From Mesorhizobium loti R88b (GTDB taxonomy: Bacteria > Pseudomonadota > Alphaproteobacteria > Rhizobiales > Rhizobiaceae), in contig NZ_CP033367.1 of NCBI RefSeq assembly GCF_013170845.1, positions 3,101,001-3,165,000 of the forward strand: a DNA stretch of 64,000 bases, in the 5' to 3' direction. This document shows positions 1-6,419 of this stretch, piece by piece. Position numbers and translations under genes: made by a program. Within the stretch, counting starts at the first letter, position 1; every line of letters begins with the position of its first letter. The notes below the pieces were generated by a model. It had not been told where the DNA came from. It made no database searches and saw nothing but the letters and a program-made list of their open reading frames with translations.

Positions 1-165
1 CTGGCTAACGACAGTGCCACACCTGAAGATCACCTTGCCGCGGTGACGTTGGCCATCCATGCGACGTTCGGCGGCCTGGCCGCGCCTGTCGAAATGCTGA
101 TCGAGGCTTTAAGCTTCGACGCTCCGGCGGACGCAATCACGCCACCCGTCGGCACGGTAGCCTGA
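1..165 (+). CDS. C-terminal end of a hypothetical protein (truncated by window edge)
   Basis: Frame 1 is open from the first base and ends at TGA 163-165, giving the last 54 residues of a protein that starts outside the window. The tail is rich in Ala and Leu, with an amphipathic stretch (HLAAVTLAIHATFGGLAAPV) and a Pro/Thr-rich end. No domain is recognised. It converges on the ribbon-helix-helix gene at 170-415, leaving only a few bases between the two stops. Codon use looks normal for the region, but nothing more can be said about function. Confidence 0.5.
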   Translation: MANDSATPEDHLAAVTLAIHATFGGLAAPVEMLIEALSFDAPADAITPPVGTVA

Positions 166-169
166 CATC

Positions 170-415
170 CTACCCACCCGAACGCCTCGTCTTGCCGGCG
201 CCCTGTTCGCCACTCAGGAGACCGAAGTCGCCTGAACGAGTGCCGCTGTTGGCATGCAGGAAGCCCTCGGCCGCCAGGCCGCGCCGCAGCAGTTCACGCA
301 CGGCAGCCGCACGGCTCGGCATGCGCTTGTCGAAACGCCATGTGTCGAGCGCGGCGAATTCCTCTTCGTTCAGCATGACTTGCAGCCGTTCGGGACGTTC
401 GAGATTGTCGGTCAT
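170..415 (-). CDS. Ribbon-helix-helix-like small DNA-binding protein
   Basis: An 81-residue protein. The start at 415 is chosen because GGAGG lies 5 bases upstream; the ATG directly before it (418) is too close and the longer frame back to 532 has no ribosome site. Residues about 10-45 (LQVMLNEEEFAALDTW then PSRAAAVRELLRRGL) have the layout of an RHH/CopG-type fold: a short basic strand, then two helices with a PSRAAAVR turn. The rest is a Gly/Ser/Arg-rich tail. Such proteins are usually autoregulators or antitoxins; no toxin gene is next to it, so a solitary regulator is more likely. The function is inferred only from pattern. Confidence 0.65.
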   Translation of the reverse strand: MTDNLERPERLQVMLNEEEFAALDTWRFDKRMPSRAAAVRELLRRGLAAEGFLHANSGTRSGDFGLLSGEQGAGKTRRSGG

Positions 416-684
416 CATGGCCTCCTTCTCCCGGCAATCCAGCCGGTGAGCCGAATGAGTAAGTGACTTATGTGCCTCACAATCTGCCAATGGCCTATTT
501 GGTTCCAAGACAGTCAAACACATTTGTTGCACCGCGTACTCACTGTGCTTGGCTTACTTCACTGCCTCAACCTACTAACTAATTGATTTTATTAATGTTT
601 TGTTGAGATTTGTCTTGCTTTAACGAAGCCGGCGGTGCATGGTGAAAGTGAGGGAAAACCCAGTCCCCAGGACAGGAGTTTGCC

Positions 685-978
685 ATGTACACCTACCCGA
701 TCGAGCTGCGCGACGACCTGAATTACACGCTGGTCAAGACAATCTACGAGTATGGCATCGTCAATGTTCCGGTATTGGCGGCGCAGCTGACCGGTCGCCA
801 TGACAATCTGTCCCTAGCGGACGCCGAACGGCTGGTGCTCGGCTTTGCCCAGCTCTACGGCGCACCCATCGTGTTCGACCGCTCGGGATGCGATTGGCGG
901 CTGAAAGAGCCTGTCGGCCGGGACAATGACGGCCTGCTTCTCGACATCGTCCAGAACGAGTTTGGCCGCGCCGCCTGA
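685..978 (+). CDS. Conserved hypothetical small protein
   Basis: A 97-residue protein with an ATG at 685 preceded by CAGGAG at a good distance. It is acidic and soluble-looking, with no signal peptide or membrane segment. Residues 1-40 (MYTYPIELRDDLNYTLVKTI onward) suggest mixed alpha/beta structure, and the sequence around residue 70 contains Cys and Trp (SGCDWRLKEP). I do not recognise the family. An AT-rich stretch at 560-620 upstream could hold its promoter; no EcfG-type box is seen there. It lies among other small stress-type genes. Confidence 0.65.
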   Translation: MYTYPIELRDDLNYTLVKTIYEYGIVNVPVLAAQLTGRHDNLSLADAERLVLGFAQLYGAPIVFDRSGCDWRLKEPVGRDNDGLLLDIVQNEFGRAA

Positions 979-1022
979 GCCGCGATTGTACGTTTCAGGC
1001 AATTCTCCTTGGCAGCGCCGGC

Positions 1023-1048
1023 GGAACCATTCCCTGTCGGCTGCCGTT
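1023..1048 (+). promoter_or_regulatory. EcfG (general stress sigma factor)-type promoter
   Basis: GGAAC at 1023-1027, 17-base spacer, CGTT at 1045-1048. This is the alphaproteobacterial EcfG/RpoE2 consensus. It sits 26 bases upstream of the start of the 57-residue gene at 1074. Confidence 0.65.
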
Positions 1049-1073
1049 GGGTCAGTTGGAAGGAACATCCAAC

Positions 1074-1247
1074 ATGATTCAAAACGTTGCAATGCCGCCG
1101 AGCCCGGTTCAAGGCTTCACAGTGGTGCAACGCCTCATGGCAGAAACCGGCATTACCGAACCACAGGCTATCGAGCTTGTCGCCTTCCTGGGGCTTAATT
1201 GGTCATCGCTGGTGCGCGAGGCCAAACTCATGAACCCGAGGCACTAG
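1074..1247 (+). CDS. Small hypothetical protein, probably stress-induced
   Basis: A 57-residue protein. ATG 1074 is chosen because GGAAGGA lies about 9 bases upstream; the frame extends further back without a better start. The middle (QRLMAETGITEPQAIELVAF) looks like a short helical segment of the kind seen in small rhizobial proteins with helix-turn-helix-like spacing. No domain is recognised. A perfect EcfG promoter immediately upstream suggests induction in the general stress response. The stop codon runs into a dispersed repeat at 1245-1315. Confidence 0.65.
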   Translation: MIQNVAMPPSPVQGFTVVQRLMAETGITEPQAIELVAFLGLNWSSLVREAKLMNPRH

Positions 1248-1315
1248 AGCTCTTTGTTTTTACGCAATTCCGCACGGAAAACCGTTTCACACTTTTCCTG
1301 GAACTGCTCTAGAGC
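1245..1315. repeat. Dispersed rhizobial intergenic repeat, copy 1
   Basis: A block of about 70 bases with core GACGCAATTCC-like (here TTACGCAATTCC), then CGGAAAACCGTTTCACAC and TTTTCCTGGAACTGCTCT. Related copies occur at 11452-11517, 14110-14171 and twice at 40795-40950. The ends (AGAGC / GCTCT) are inverted. Here it lies between two convergent genes and supplies the stop codon region of both. Confidence 0.8.
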
Positions 1316-1500
1316 CGCACGAACTTATCCAGCCCCAAGCGCATCCGCTGGCCTTCCGCAAAGGCCAGAGCGATTGATTCAATCTCGAATGATCGGGTCA
1401 TGGCTTCGTCGCTATCAACCACGCGAACAAACCATTCGCCGCAGGCTTCGACCACTTCGACGCAACGGTTGACCGTGCCGTTCAGCTTGACGTCATCCAT
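1309..1500 (-). CDS. Small hypothetical protein, paralogue of the 2657-2866 product
   Basis: A 63-residue protein. The ATG at 1500 has AAGGA 7 bases upstream; in-frame starts at 1530 and 1566 lack such a site. The core pattern (VEVVEACGEWFVRVVDSDEA, then a helix with FAEGQRMRLGL) recurs in the product at 2657-2866 (VEVTENMGEWHVRVV, then FADSQRIRVGL), so the two are paralogues. The pattern suggests two beta strands followed by a helix. Function unknown; no catalytic residues stand out. It is separated from the 1669-2410 pair by about 170 bases. Confidence 0.65.
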   Translation of the reverse strand: MDDVKLNGTVNRCVEVVEACGEWFVRVVDSDEAMTRSFEIESIALAFAEGQRMRLGLDKFVRL

Positions 1501-1668
1501 CACAGCTTCCTTAGAAAGCGATGGGGACATGTCGATTTTTATACGTTCGCCGAAATCGGTCTTCAATTAAAAAACATACGGTTTTGCGGTTCTCAACCTG
1601 ACAATCCTCATGCAAGAGGTTCCGCGCGCGCAGGAAAAGCACGAGTGGTTCAGTACGGCGCCCGGTCT

Positions 1669-2142
1669 TCAATACCGGGGCCTTTTATCGGAGACCACGA
1701 CCAGCCTTCCTCCGGCATTTTGGCACCGTTTGCAGACGAGCTTCGATGCCAGCCGCCTTTCCGTGTTGAAATCGTAGTGGGTCCCATAGATCTCGATCAG
1801 ACCATCGAGATCCAGCGAGCGCAAATGACCGCAACGCGTATTGCCGCAATAGACACTGAGGCCCATGCCTTGTTCCCGAAGCTCGCCGAGTTTTGCAGGC
1901 GCCGCGACCGGAACGATTATGTCTTGGGGCATGGCTGGGTTCGCCACCGCCGCGAGAACGGGTTTTCGAAACTCGGCCCGGTCAATGTTGCCGATCGCGT
2001 GAACCGCCTTGTCTTCGGCGACCCCCATGAGGGTATCGATCTCCCCCATTGCTTCGATATGCCCACGGACAAACAAAGCCCGTCGCAGCAGGTGCAGCGC
2101 ATCTCTCGTTTCGCAAAGTGTCATGCGTAGGGTGAGGGGCAT
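1669..2142 (-). CDS. Hypothetical protein with a four-cysteine zinc-ribbon-like motif
   Basis: A 157-residue protein. ATG 2142 has GGAG about 10 bases upstream. The C-terminal half contains Cys99, Cys104, Cys137 and Cys140 (C-x4-C ... C-K-R-C), the spacing of a possible structural zinc site. The N-terminal half is helical and unremarkable. The start lies 7 bases after the stop of the DUF982 gene (2150-2410), so the two are probably one transcript. A frame on the opposite strand covers the same span but has no ribosome site or recognisable motif. Function unknown; zinc binding is inference. Confidence 0.65.
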   Translation of the reverse strand: MPLTLRMTLCETRDALHLLRRALFVRGHIEAMGEIDTLMGVAEDKAVHAIGNIDRAEFRKPVLAAVANPAMPQDIIVPVAAPAKLGELREQGMGLSVYCGNTRCGHLRSLDLDGLIEIYGTHYDFNTERRLASKLVCKRCQNAGGRLVVVSDKRPRY

Positions 2143-2149
2143 TTCGCGT

Positions 2150-2410
2150 TCACTCCTTCATGTAGCTGTCGGGAAGACAGTCGGCTTCGAGCGCCGCCGC
2201 AATGAAAGCCCGGTGGACCTCCCTTGTGCTGCAGCGTCCCACCCTTTCCCCCACCAGGGCAGCAAGCGCCGCCAGAAACATGGGGCCATCGGACGGCCAG
2301 CCATCCGCCAAGACGTCGGCCATCTCTGGAAGTGTACAAACGACCGAGATGGTGCCGTCACTTCTCTCGATGGGAATTCCGGAAAACATATTTGGTCGGT
2401 TGATGGTCAT
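2150..2410 (-). CDS. DUF982 domain-containing protein
   Basis: An 86-residue protein. The pattern W-P-S-D-G-P followed by AALAALVGERVG and then REVHRAFIAAALEADCL is characteristic of DUF982, a small family found almost only in Rhizobiales; its molecular function is unknown. ATG 2410 is preceded by GGGAG, which forms the 3' arm of a 7-bp hairpin (2418-2435), so the ribosome site may be occluded. The leader resembles that of the Crp/Fnr gene at 2968-3756, suggesting shared control. It is followed by the four-cysteine protein in an apparent operon. Confidence 0.8.
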   Translation of the reverse strand: MTINRPNMFSGIPIERSDGTISVVCTLPEMADVLADGWPSDGPMFLAALAALVGERVGRCSTREVHRAFIAAALEADCLPDSYMKE

Positions 2411-2417
2411 TGCATAG

Positions 2418-2435
2418 CTCCCGCTTGGGCGGGAG
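2418..2435 (-). promoter_or_regulatory. Hairpin occluding the Shine-Dalgarno of the DUF982 gene
   Basis: On the minus strand CTCCCGC, loop CCAA, GCGGGAG, then 7 bases to the ATG at 2410. The GGGAG ribosome site is inside the stem. The identical stem at the identical distance precedes the Crp/Fnr gene (3764-3781). Confidence 0.6.
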
Positions 2436-2656
2436 GATGTCAAACGCTCTCAAGCACCAGCGCCCGTGCAATTGCTGATGACATCTTGATTAAGCACTTA
2501 AACAAGGCGCCGTCTATTAACTATGACGCATCGGAACAGCAATATTAAATTGTATTCAACTTCGCCATTTACTTTGACAGAACCGTACGAATCCGACAAG
2601 TTTCTTGGCACGTATTGGTACCAAACCGACAATCCGGGCGGCGTGGGCGATTCGCT

Positions 2657-2866
2657 TTAGATGCGCGAAGCGAGCCGGGTCAGCCCTACACGTATGCGCT
2701 GGCTGTCGGCAAAGGAGCGAGCGTAGGATTCAACATCAAACGTGCTCAAATGCGCATTGCCGTTTATGACGACCCGAACATGCCATTCGCCCATGTTCTC
2801 GGTGACTTCGACGCCATCCGGAACAGGATTTGGCGGAACAGCATCTGGTTGTTCTGCTTCAGCCAT
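2657..2866 (-). CDS. Small hypothetical protein, paralogue of the 1309-1500 product
   Basis: A 69-residue protein, taking the second ATG (2866) because GGGA lies about 8 bases upstream; ATG 2875 is an alternative. The N-terminal 25 residues are Pro/Glu/Val-rich; the rest matches the 1309-1500 product (GEWHVRVV and FADSQRIRVGL). In the leader CTTTC pairs with GAAAG around CCC/GGG just before the start, and further up it carries TCGGAAGCGTACA, an element shared with the genes starting at 3756 and 4328. Function unknown. Confidence 0.6.
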   Translation of the reverse strand: MAEAEQPDAVPPNPVPDGVEVTENMGEWHVRVVINGNAHLSTFDVESYARSFADSQRIRVGLTRLASRI

Positions 2867-2967
2867 GACTTTCATCCCGAAAGGGCGAAAGCACCTGATT
2901 TGGCTCCCAAGCGTCCGTGTGCCGCAGACGGCGAACGACGTGCGAATTGTACGCTTCCGACACTCGC

Positions 2968-3756
2968 TTAGCCAGTCAATTCAGACGCCGAGCCGATCAC
3001 TCCAAAAAGCCTGGTGTATTCAGCTTCCGGCACCCCATATCCGCCACTGGCCAGTGCGATCAGTCCAGGCCGGTCCATGATGATGACCTCACCCCGGCGC
3101 GACCGGATCAGGGCAAGACCTTCCAGTTCCTGCAGGGCAACGGTGACGCCTGGCCGCCTGACGCCGAGCATCGTGGCGAGGAATTCGTGGGTGATGGAAA
3201 ATCGCATGCCCACGACGCGGTCGTCGCACATCAGCAACCACCGCGCCAACCGGACCGTCAATCTCAGCCGCGCATTGACGAGCGCGGTGCACCCGGTCTG
3301 GATCTGCAGGGAATTGACAAAGCGCAGCAGGAACAGTCGCAAGGTGGGACTGCCCGTCAGAGCCGCGGTAAAGCTGCCCGCGTCGAGGCGCATCGCCTCG
3401 CCTTCGAGCTGCACGAAGCAGGCTTGCGGCGAGCGGTCGTCGGCCATCACCAGGGAAGACCCGGCCATTCCCTCATAGCCAATGAACCCGATCTCCGCCT
3501 CTTGTCCGCTGGACGTGCGCGCGACCACGGACGCAATTCCACGCTCGATGAAGTAAACGGCTTCAATCGGCACGCCTGGCGTCACCAGCGGCATTCTCAG
3601 CGGCAGGGCTACAGGATGCAAACCCGGCTCAAGCAGCGCAAGATCATCCGCGCTCATCCTGCGCAACAGGTCATTTCGGAATGTTGACGGAGAGGAGGAG
3701 GCCTCGCCAGCCAGTGCCTGGCCGGCGACATCAGATTTTGTAATTTCGTAATTCAT
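2968..3756 (-). CDS. Crp/Fnr family transcriptional regulator
   Basis: A 262-residue protein. Residues about 40-150 form a cyclic-nucleotide-binding-type beta roll (PLVTPGVPIEAVYFIERGI, then GFIGYEGMAG). Residues about 185-235 form the Crp-type winged helix (ITHEFLATMLGVRRPGVT, then ALQELEGLALIRSRRGEV). No N-terminal cysteine cluster is present, so this is not an Fe-S FNR. This subfamily is abundant in Rhizobiales and often responds to stress, though its ligand is unknown. The start codon at 3756 is preceded by a hairpin containing its GGGAG ribosome site, and the leader matches those of the neighbouring genes. Confidence 0.88.
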   Translation of the reverse strand: MNYEITKSDVAGQALAGEASSSPSTFRNDLLRRMSADDLALLEPGLHPVALPLRMPLVTPGVPIEAVYFIERGIASVVARTSSGQEAEIGFIGYEGMAGSSLVMADDRSPQACFVQLEGEAMRLDAGSFTAALTGSPTLRLFLLRFVNSLQIQTGCTALVNARLRLTVRLARWLLMCDDRVVGMRFSITHEFLATMLGVRRPGVTVALQELEGLALIRSRRGEVIIMDRPGLIALASGGYGVPEAEYTRLFGVIGSASELTG

Positions 3757-3763
3757 CGCATGG

Positions 3764-3781
3764 CTCCCGCAGGGGCGGGAG
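3764..3781 (-). promoter_or_regulatory. Hairpin occluding the Shine-Dalgarno of the Crp/Fnr gene
   Basis: On the minus strand CTCCCGC, loop CCCT, GCGGGAG, then 7 bases to ATG 3756. Same stem and spacing as at 2418-2435, with a different loop, which argues that the pairing and not only the sequence is kept. Confidence 0.6.
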
Positions 3782-3792
3782 CACGATCGACA

Positions 3793-3851
3793 CTCTCAAG
3801 CGCCAGCGCCCGTTCAGTGGCCAGCGACAGCAGGACTGTACGCTTTCGACA
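3793..3851 (-). promoter_or_regulatory. Conserved leader element, copy B
   Basis: A 59-base block upstream of the Crp/Fnr gene that matches 50 of 59 bases of the block at 4367-4425. Shared parts include AAGCGTACAGTC and GGGCGCTGGCGCTTGA. The 3' half is also recognisable upstream of the DUF982 gene, and the 5' part upstream of the 2657-2866 gene. Confidence 0.6.
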
Positions 3852-3941
3852 TTCCGATAGCGAGTCATTCCATGCGGCGACAACAGCATAGCCAAGGAAA
3901 AGCCCGGCGGAACCGCAGTCAAATGCGTTGTTTATCAGTAT

Positions 3942-4328
3942 CTATTCCAGGGAGAGGCGTGGCGACGAATTGGCGGAGTGCTCCACCGCATCTGCTTGAG
4001 GGAAGCGCAATGCTCCGCCGCCACCTGAATCAACAGTCTCGGCGCAGGATGGTTCCGGGATTGCAGGGTCGATCGCCCACAAGACAGGCTGCTGTGAAGG
4101 TGAAGACAGGCGATCGACCTCGCCTAGCCACTCGCCGTAGCTGGAATGCATGGCGGCATGCAATTCCGCCGAATTGTCCGTGCCGCCCTGGAACAATTCC
4201 ATGACGCGACGGCCGAGCCGCTCCCGGGCCGCGTGACCCGCGGCAATGCCGGCCTGGCGACAATACTCGTCGAGCACTTTGGCCAGGATCGAAAGCTGAT
4301 CTGAATCGGCCGAACCGTTTGACCCCAT
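3942..4328 (-). CDS. Hypothetical small rhizobial protein
   Basis: A 128-residue protein starting at ATG 4328. The N-terminal half (residues 10-60, LSILAKVLDEYCRQAGI then RERLGRRVMELFQGG) resembles small rhizobial proteins of unknown function that carry an LDxYCRxxGI helix followed by a helix ending in LFxxG. The C-terminal half is low-complexity, with Ser/Pro and a Gly run. A longer open frame back to 5051 exists, but its upstream part runs through a leader shared with the neighbouring regulator and has no family match, so it is rejected. Probably regulated like the genes starting at 2410 and 3756. Confidence 0.6.
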   Translation of the reverse strand: MGSNGSADSDQLSILAKVLDEYCRQAGIAAGHAARERLGRRVMELFQGGTDNSAELHAAMHSSYGEWLGEVDRLSSPSQQPVLWAIDPAIPEPSCAETVDSGGGGALRFPQADAVEHSANSSPRLSLE

Positions 4329-4366
4329 CGCGTTTTCCCATCGTCGGGGCGAAAGCGCGATCGGCT

Positions 4367-4425
4367 CTTTCAAGCGCCAGCGCCCATTCAACGGCCGGCG
4401 ACAAAACGACTGTACGCTTCCGACA
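4367..4425 (-). promoter_or_regulatory. Conserved leader element, copy C
   Basis: A 59-base block upstream of the gene starting at 4328, 50 of 59 bases identical to copy B at 3793-3851. The hairpin part near the start codon is less well kept here than in the 2410 and 3756 leaders. Confidence 0.6.
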
Positions 4426-4479
4426 ATCCGTTCGCCAGTCGCGCGAACTGTTCGCAAACGTACCAAGCGACCCTGCTCA

Positions 4480-4839
4480 TTGTTCGGCCACCTGCAAGCC
4501 GCTAGCTTCGCGATGCGGCCGGGTGCCGCCTTGGCCGGAACGGCCGTCACCCAAGCCATCGTCGCCATCGGTGAAGATGCCTCGATTGCGGGGCCTGTGA
4601 ATGGAGACGCTGATGCCGAGAGACAGATCCGCCTGATGCCAGGGGACAGATTCGAATGCGTGAAGGATGATTCCGGCGACTGGATGGTGTGGGACCACAC
4701 GAGCGGCGCGCCCGCAAAGCTGGGTGGCGTTGAACTGCGTGGCCAGGACCGGCATCGGGCCGAGATCGCGCGCGATATTCTCAGACGGATTTTCCGGGCC
4801 GGCCCGGACAAGACGCGAAGCGACCCTTCGGACGCGTAA
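4480..4839 (+). CDS. Hypothetical small protein
   Basis: An open frame of 119 codons. Residues about 45-100 look like a genuine small domain: an acidic segment, then GDRFECVKDDSGDWMVWDHT, then a helix ending in REIARDIL-like residues (HRAEIARDILRRIF). The Trp/Asp-rich strand pair followed by a helix resembles small rhizobial stress proteins, but I cannot name the family. The first 40 codons may be untranslated; no convincing ribosome site marks ATG 4480, and GTG 4597 is an alternative. It shares a divergent region with the 3942-4328 gene. Confidence 0.45.
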   Translation: MFGHLQAASFAMRPGAALAGTAVTQAIVAIGEDASIAGPVNGDADAERQIRLMPGDRFECVKDDSGDWMVWDHTSGAPAKLGGVELRGQDRHRAEIARDILRRIFRAGPDKTRSDPSDA

Positions 4840-4879
4840 GGCGCAGTCCGGCCCATCGATGCGAGATCAGCACCGGCGA

Positions 4880-4904
4880 GGAACCGCACGCCTCCAGAAC
4901 GGTT
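4880..4904 (+). promoter_or_regulatory. EcfG-type promoter (GGTT variant)
   Basis: GGAAC 4880-4884, 16-base spacer, GGTT 4901-4904, 26 bases before ATG 4931. The first base of the -10 box differs from the CGTT consensus; the same variant precedes two more small genes near 6.3 kb. Confidence 0.5.
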
Positions 4905-4930
4905 TATCCGCGAAGCGGAGGACTGCATCC

Positions 4931-5110
4931 ATGGTGGTGAATATTGAACAGGCGCTGGCGGACGCGATCCTGGCCATGCGGATGCTGCGAAAATCCATCG
5001 ACGACCACGGCCATTTGGAAGCGATGATCGACTTCGACAAGGTGATGGCAAATGCGGTCGCGGAAGCCGAGAAGCAATTGGTCAGGCTGCAGGCTTCCGG
5101 ATCGTCGTGA
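4931..5110 (+). CDS. Small helical hypothetical protein
   Basis: A 59-residue protein beginning ATG 4931 with GGAGG 9 bases upstream. It is almost entirely helical by pattern (EQALADAILAMRMLRKSI, then FDKVMANAVAEAEKQL), with heptad-like Leu/Ile/Met spacing that could form a coiled coil. No Cys and no membrane segment. It has an EcfG-like box upstream and is followed 63 bases later by the GNAT gene, which has its own perfect EcfG promoter. Function unknown; a stress-induced protein is inferred from the promoter. Confidence 0.7.
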   Translation: MVVNIEQALADAILAMRMLRKSIDDHGHLEAMIDFDKVMANAVAEAEKQLVRLQASGSS

Positions 5111-5140
5111 ACTGCGCCGGGGAGGGCGTTTCCTGACATT

Positions 5141-5165
5141 GGAACGGCCACAAGCCACCCGCGTT
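5141..5165 (+). promoter_or_regulatory. EcfG-type promoter abutting the GNAT start codon
   Basis: GGAAC 5141-5145, 16-base spacer, CGTT 5162-5165: a perfect consensus match. Transcription would start about 5170-5172, only 2-4 bases before ATG 5174, so the mRNA should be nearly leaderless. Confidence 0.6.
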
Positions 5166-5173
5166 GTGGAGCG

Positions 5174-5656
5174 ATGAATTACATCATCCGCAAGGGCACT
5201 CCGGCCGACGACCCGACCTTGATCCGTCACTATCGGGCGCTGTGGGAAAGCTATGGCGTCGACCCGGTCAACATCAAGAACGATGCCGAGGACGTCACGC
5301 TGGACTTCATCTTGTCAGGGCGCCGGGACGACGAACTGGCGAGCTTCTTTGCCGAGGCGGATGGCGTTGCCGTGGGATCGCTGGCGTGCCAGGTCGAGCA
5401 TCTTCCCTATCCCGATGTCACGGTGCCGTCGTTTCGCAAGCACGGCTATATCTGGAGCGTCTATGTCGACCCTGCTGCGCGGCGAAACGGGATAGCCCTT
5501 GCGCTGGTGGAAGCCGGTATCGACTATCTCAGGTCGATCGGCTGCACGAAAGCCGTGCTTCACGCGTCGGACGCAGGCGAGGGCGTCTATCTCGCCGCCG
5601 GCTTCACGATCGCCAAGGAAATGCGGCTGGATCTGGCTGTGCCGGCAGTGCCGTGA
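5174..5656 (+). CDS. GNAT family N-acetyltransferase
   Basis: A 160-residue protein of normal GNAT length. Residues 1-20 (IIRKGTPADDPTL) are the usual first strand and helix. The acetyl-CoA binding motif A is at about 95-120 (IWSVYVDPAARRNGIALALV), where the R-x-x-G-x-A loop is R-R-N-G-I-A. The last part (VLHASDAGEGVYLAAGF) is motif B with the Y-x-x-x-G-F ending. It should transfer an acetyl group from acetyl-CoA to an unknown amine in the cytoplasm. A perfect EcfG promoter ends 8 bases before the start codon, so control by the general stress response and a near-leaderless mRNA are predicted. Confidence 0.85.
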   Translation: MNYIIRKGTPADDPTLIRHYRALWESYGVDPVNIKNDAEDVTLDFILSGRRDDELASFFAEADGVAVGSLACQVEHLPYPDVTVPSFRKHGYIWSVYVDPAARRNGIALALVEAGIDYLRSIGCTKAVLHASDAGEGVYLAAGFTIAKEMRLDLAVPAVP

Positions 5657-5681
5657 GCGCAGCCAGACCCGGTTCGCAGTT

Positions 5682-5827
5682 CTAGCCCAGCTTCACCTTT
5701 GTGGATTCCTTCAGCAGGTCGGCCATCGCAGGCTTTGCAGGCAGCAGCGCGACGGCGTCGTAGAGAACCGATGGCGCGACTGCGATCATCCGTTGCGCGT
5801 CGATCCGGCCGCCGTCGCTTGCCTTGG
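5682..5827 (-). pseudogene. Remnant of a second catalase gene (3' end with internal deletion)
   Basis: On the minus strand this reads as the C-terminal domain of the KatE catalase at 7148-9256: a segment equivalent to KASDG-x-x-IDAQ-x-MIA, then [18 protein letters not shown] and LLKEST, directly joined to KVKLG and the stop. In the intact gene about 60 codons separate the last two parts, so this copy has an in-frame internal deletion and lacks all upstream catalase sequence. It is the debris of a duplication or of recombination beside the GNAT gene and has no start codon or promoter. Confidence 0.8.
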
Positions 5828-5852
5828 ATGGTGATGTTGTCGGTTTGACGAG

Positions 5853-5882
5853 TTAGCCCGTCGCCACGAAAGCGACGGGCTC
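5853..5882 (-). terminator. Hairpin downstream of the DUF1236 gene
   Basis: AGCCCGTCGC and GCGACGGGCT form a 10-bp stem around a 7-base loop shortly after the stop of the 5907-6206 gene on the minus strand. The U-tract is weak. Confidence 0.5.
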
Positions 5883-5906
5883 AGACTGGAAATTGTCAGC
5901 AGGTGG

Positions 5907-6206
5907 TCAGTCGTAGACCTTGACGATTTTGTGGGTGCTGGGATCCACAAGGACGGTCCGGTTGTCGATCACGACGTAGCGATATTTGACGTCGGGAATT
6001 TCGCGAAGTTCGACCGTATCAGGCAGAGCTGTGCCGATATTGAGTTCGACGCCGGGAAGCTTCACCGAAGCCAGGGGCTGCTTCTTCACATAGGTGCGGA
6101 TCACCGTTTCTTGCTCGGGCTGGATGATGATGTCTTCGGCGGCGGCGACGCCGACCCCGGCGAGCAGAAGAAAAGCCGCGGCTGCGGCAGAAAGATGCAT
6201 TCTCAT
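5907..6206 (-). CDS. DUF1236 family periplasmic protein
   Basis: A 99-residue protein. ATG 6206 has AAGGAG 7 bases upstream. Residues 1-22 are a signal peptide (MRMHLSAAAAAFLLLAGVGV then AAAED). The mature part holds QPEQETVIRTYVKKQPLASV, then VELREIPDVKYRYVVIDN and ends with VLVDPSTHKIVKV, the hallmark of DUF1236, a small periplasmic family common in Rhizobiales with unknown function. It is clearly paralogous to the 59193-59522 product. An EcfG-like box (GGAAC-N16-GGTT, 6262-6286) lies upstream; the paralogue has one too, supporting envelope-stress or general-stress induction. Confidence 0.85.
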   Translation of the reverse strand: MRMHLSAAAAAFLLLAGVGVAAAEDIIIQPEQETVIRTYVKKQPLASVKLPGVELNIGTALPDTVELREIPDVKYRYVVIDNRTVLVDPSTHKIVKVYD

Positions 6207-6261
6207 GATTTCACTCCTTGTCAGATCAGGGCCGACCGAGATCGATCGACGCCCGACAGCC

Positions 6262-6286
6262 AACCTCGATGCAACCGCAACGTTCC
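6262..6286 (-). promoter_or_regulatory. EcfG-type promoter (GGTT variant) of the DUF1236 gene
   Basis: On the minus strand GGAAC (6286-6282), 16-base spacer, GGTT (6265-6262), about 55 bases before the start at 6206. Confidence 0.45.
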
Positions 6287-6366
6287 ACCCTTAGGGCTTC
6301 AGTCGGAGGTCGTGCCGGACCTTGGTCCGATGGAAAAACGCAATGGTCCCAGCGATACCGACCCGT

Positions 6367-6391
6367 GGAACCGCCCTCGCTTCGTGAGGTT
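6367..6391 (+). promoter_or_regulatory. EcfG-type promoter (GGTT variant)
   Basis: GGAAC 6367-6371, 16-base spacer, GGTT 6388-6391, 28 bases before ATG 6420. It diverges from the box at 6262-6286. Confidence 0.45.
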
Positions 6392-6419
6392 GTGTCTCCG
6401 AAAAATTGGGAGAAAACAG

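Noticed and set aside
1062..1088. A second EcfG-like box (GGAAC...CGTT) overlapping the start of the 1074 gene
   Set aside because: The spacer is 18 bases and the site is inside the gene; the box at 1023-1048 has the right spacing.
3942..5051. Reading the 4328 gene as a 369-residue protein starting at 5051
   Set aside because: The N-terminal extension crosses the conserved leader and two plus-strand genes, is Pro/Ser-rich without family pattern, and the start at 4328 lies at the expected place below the leader.
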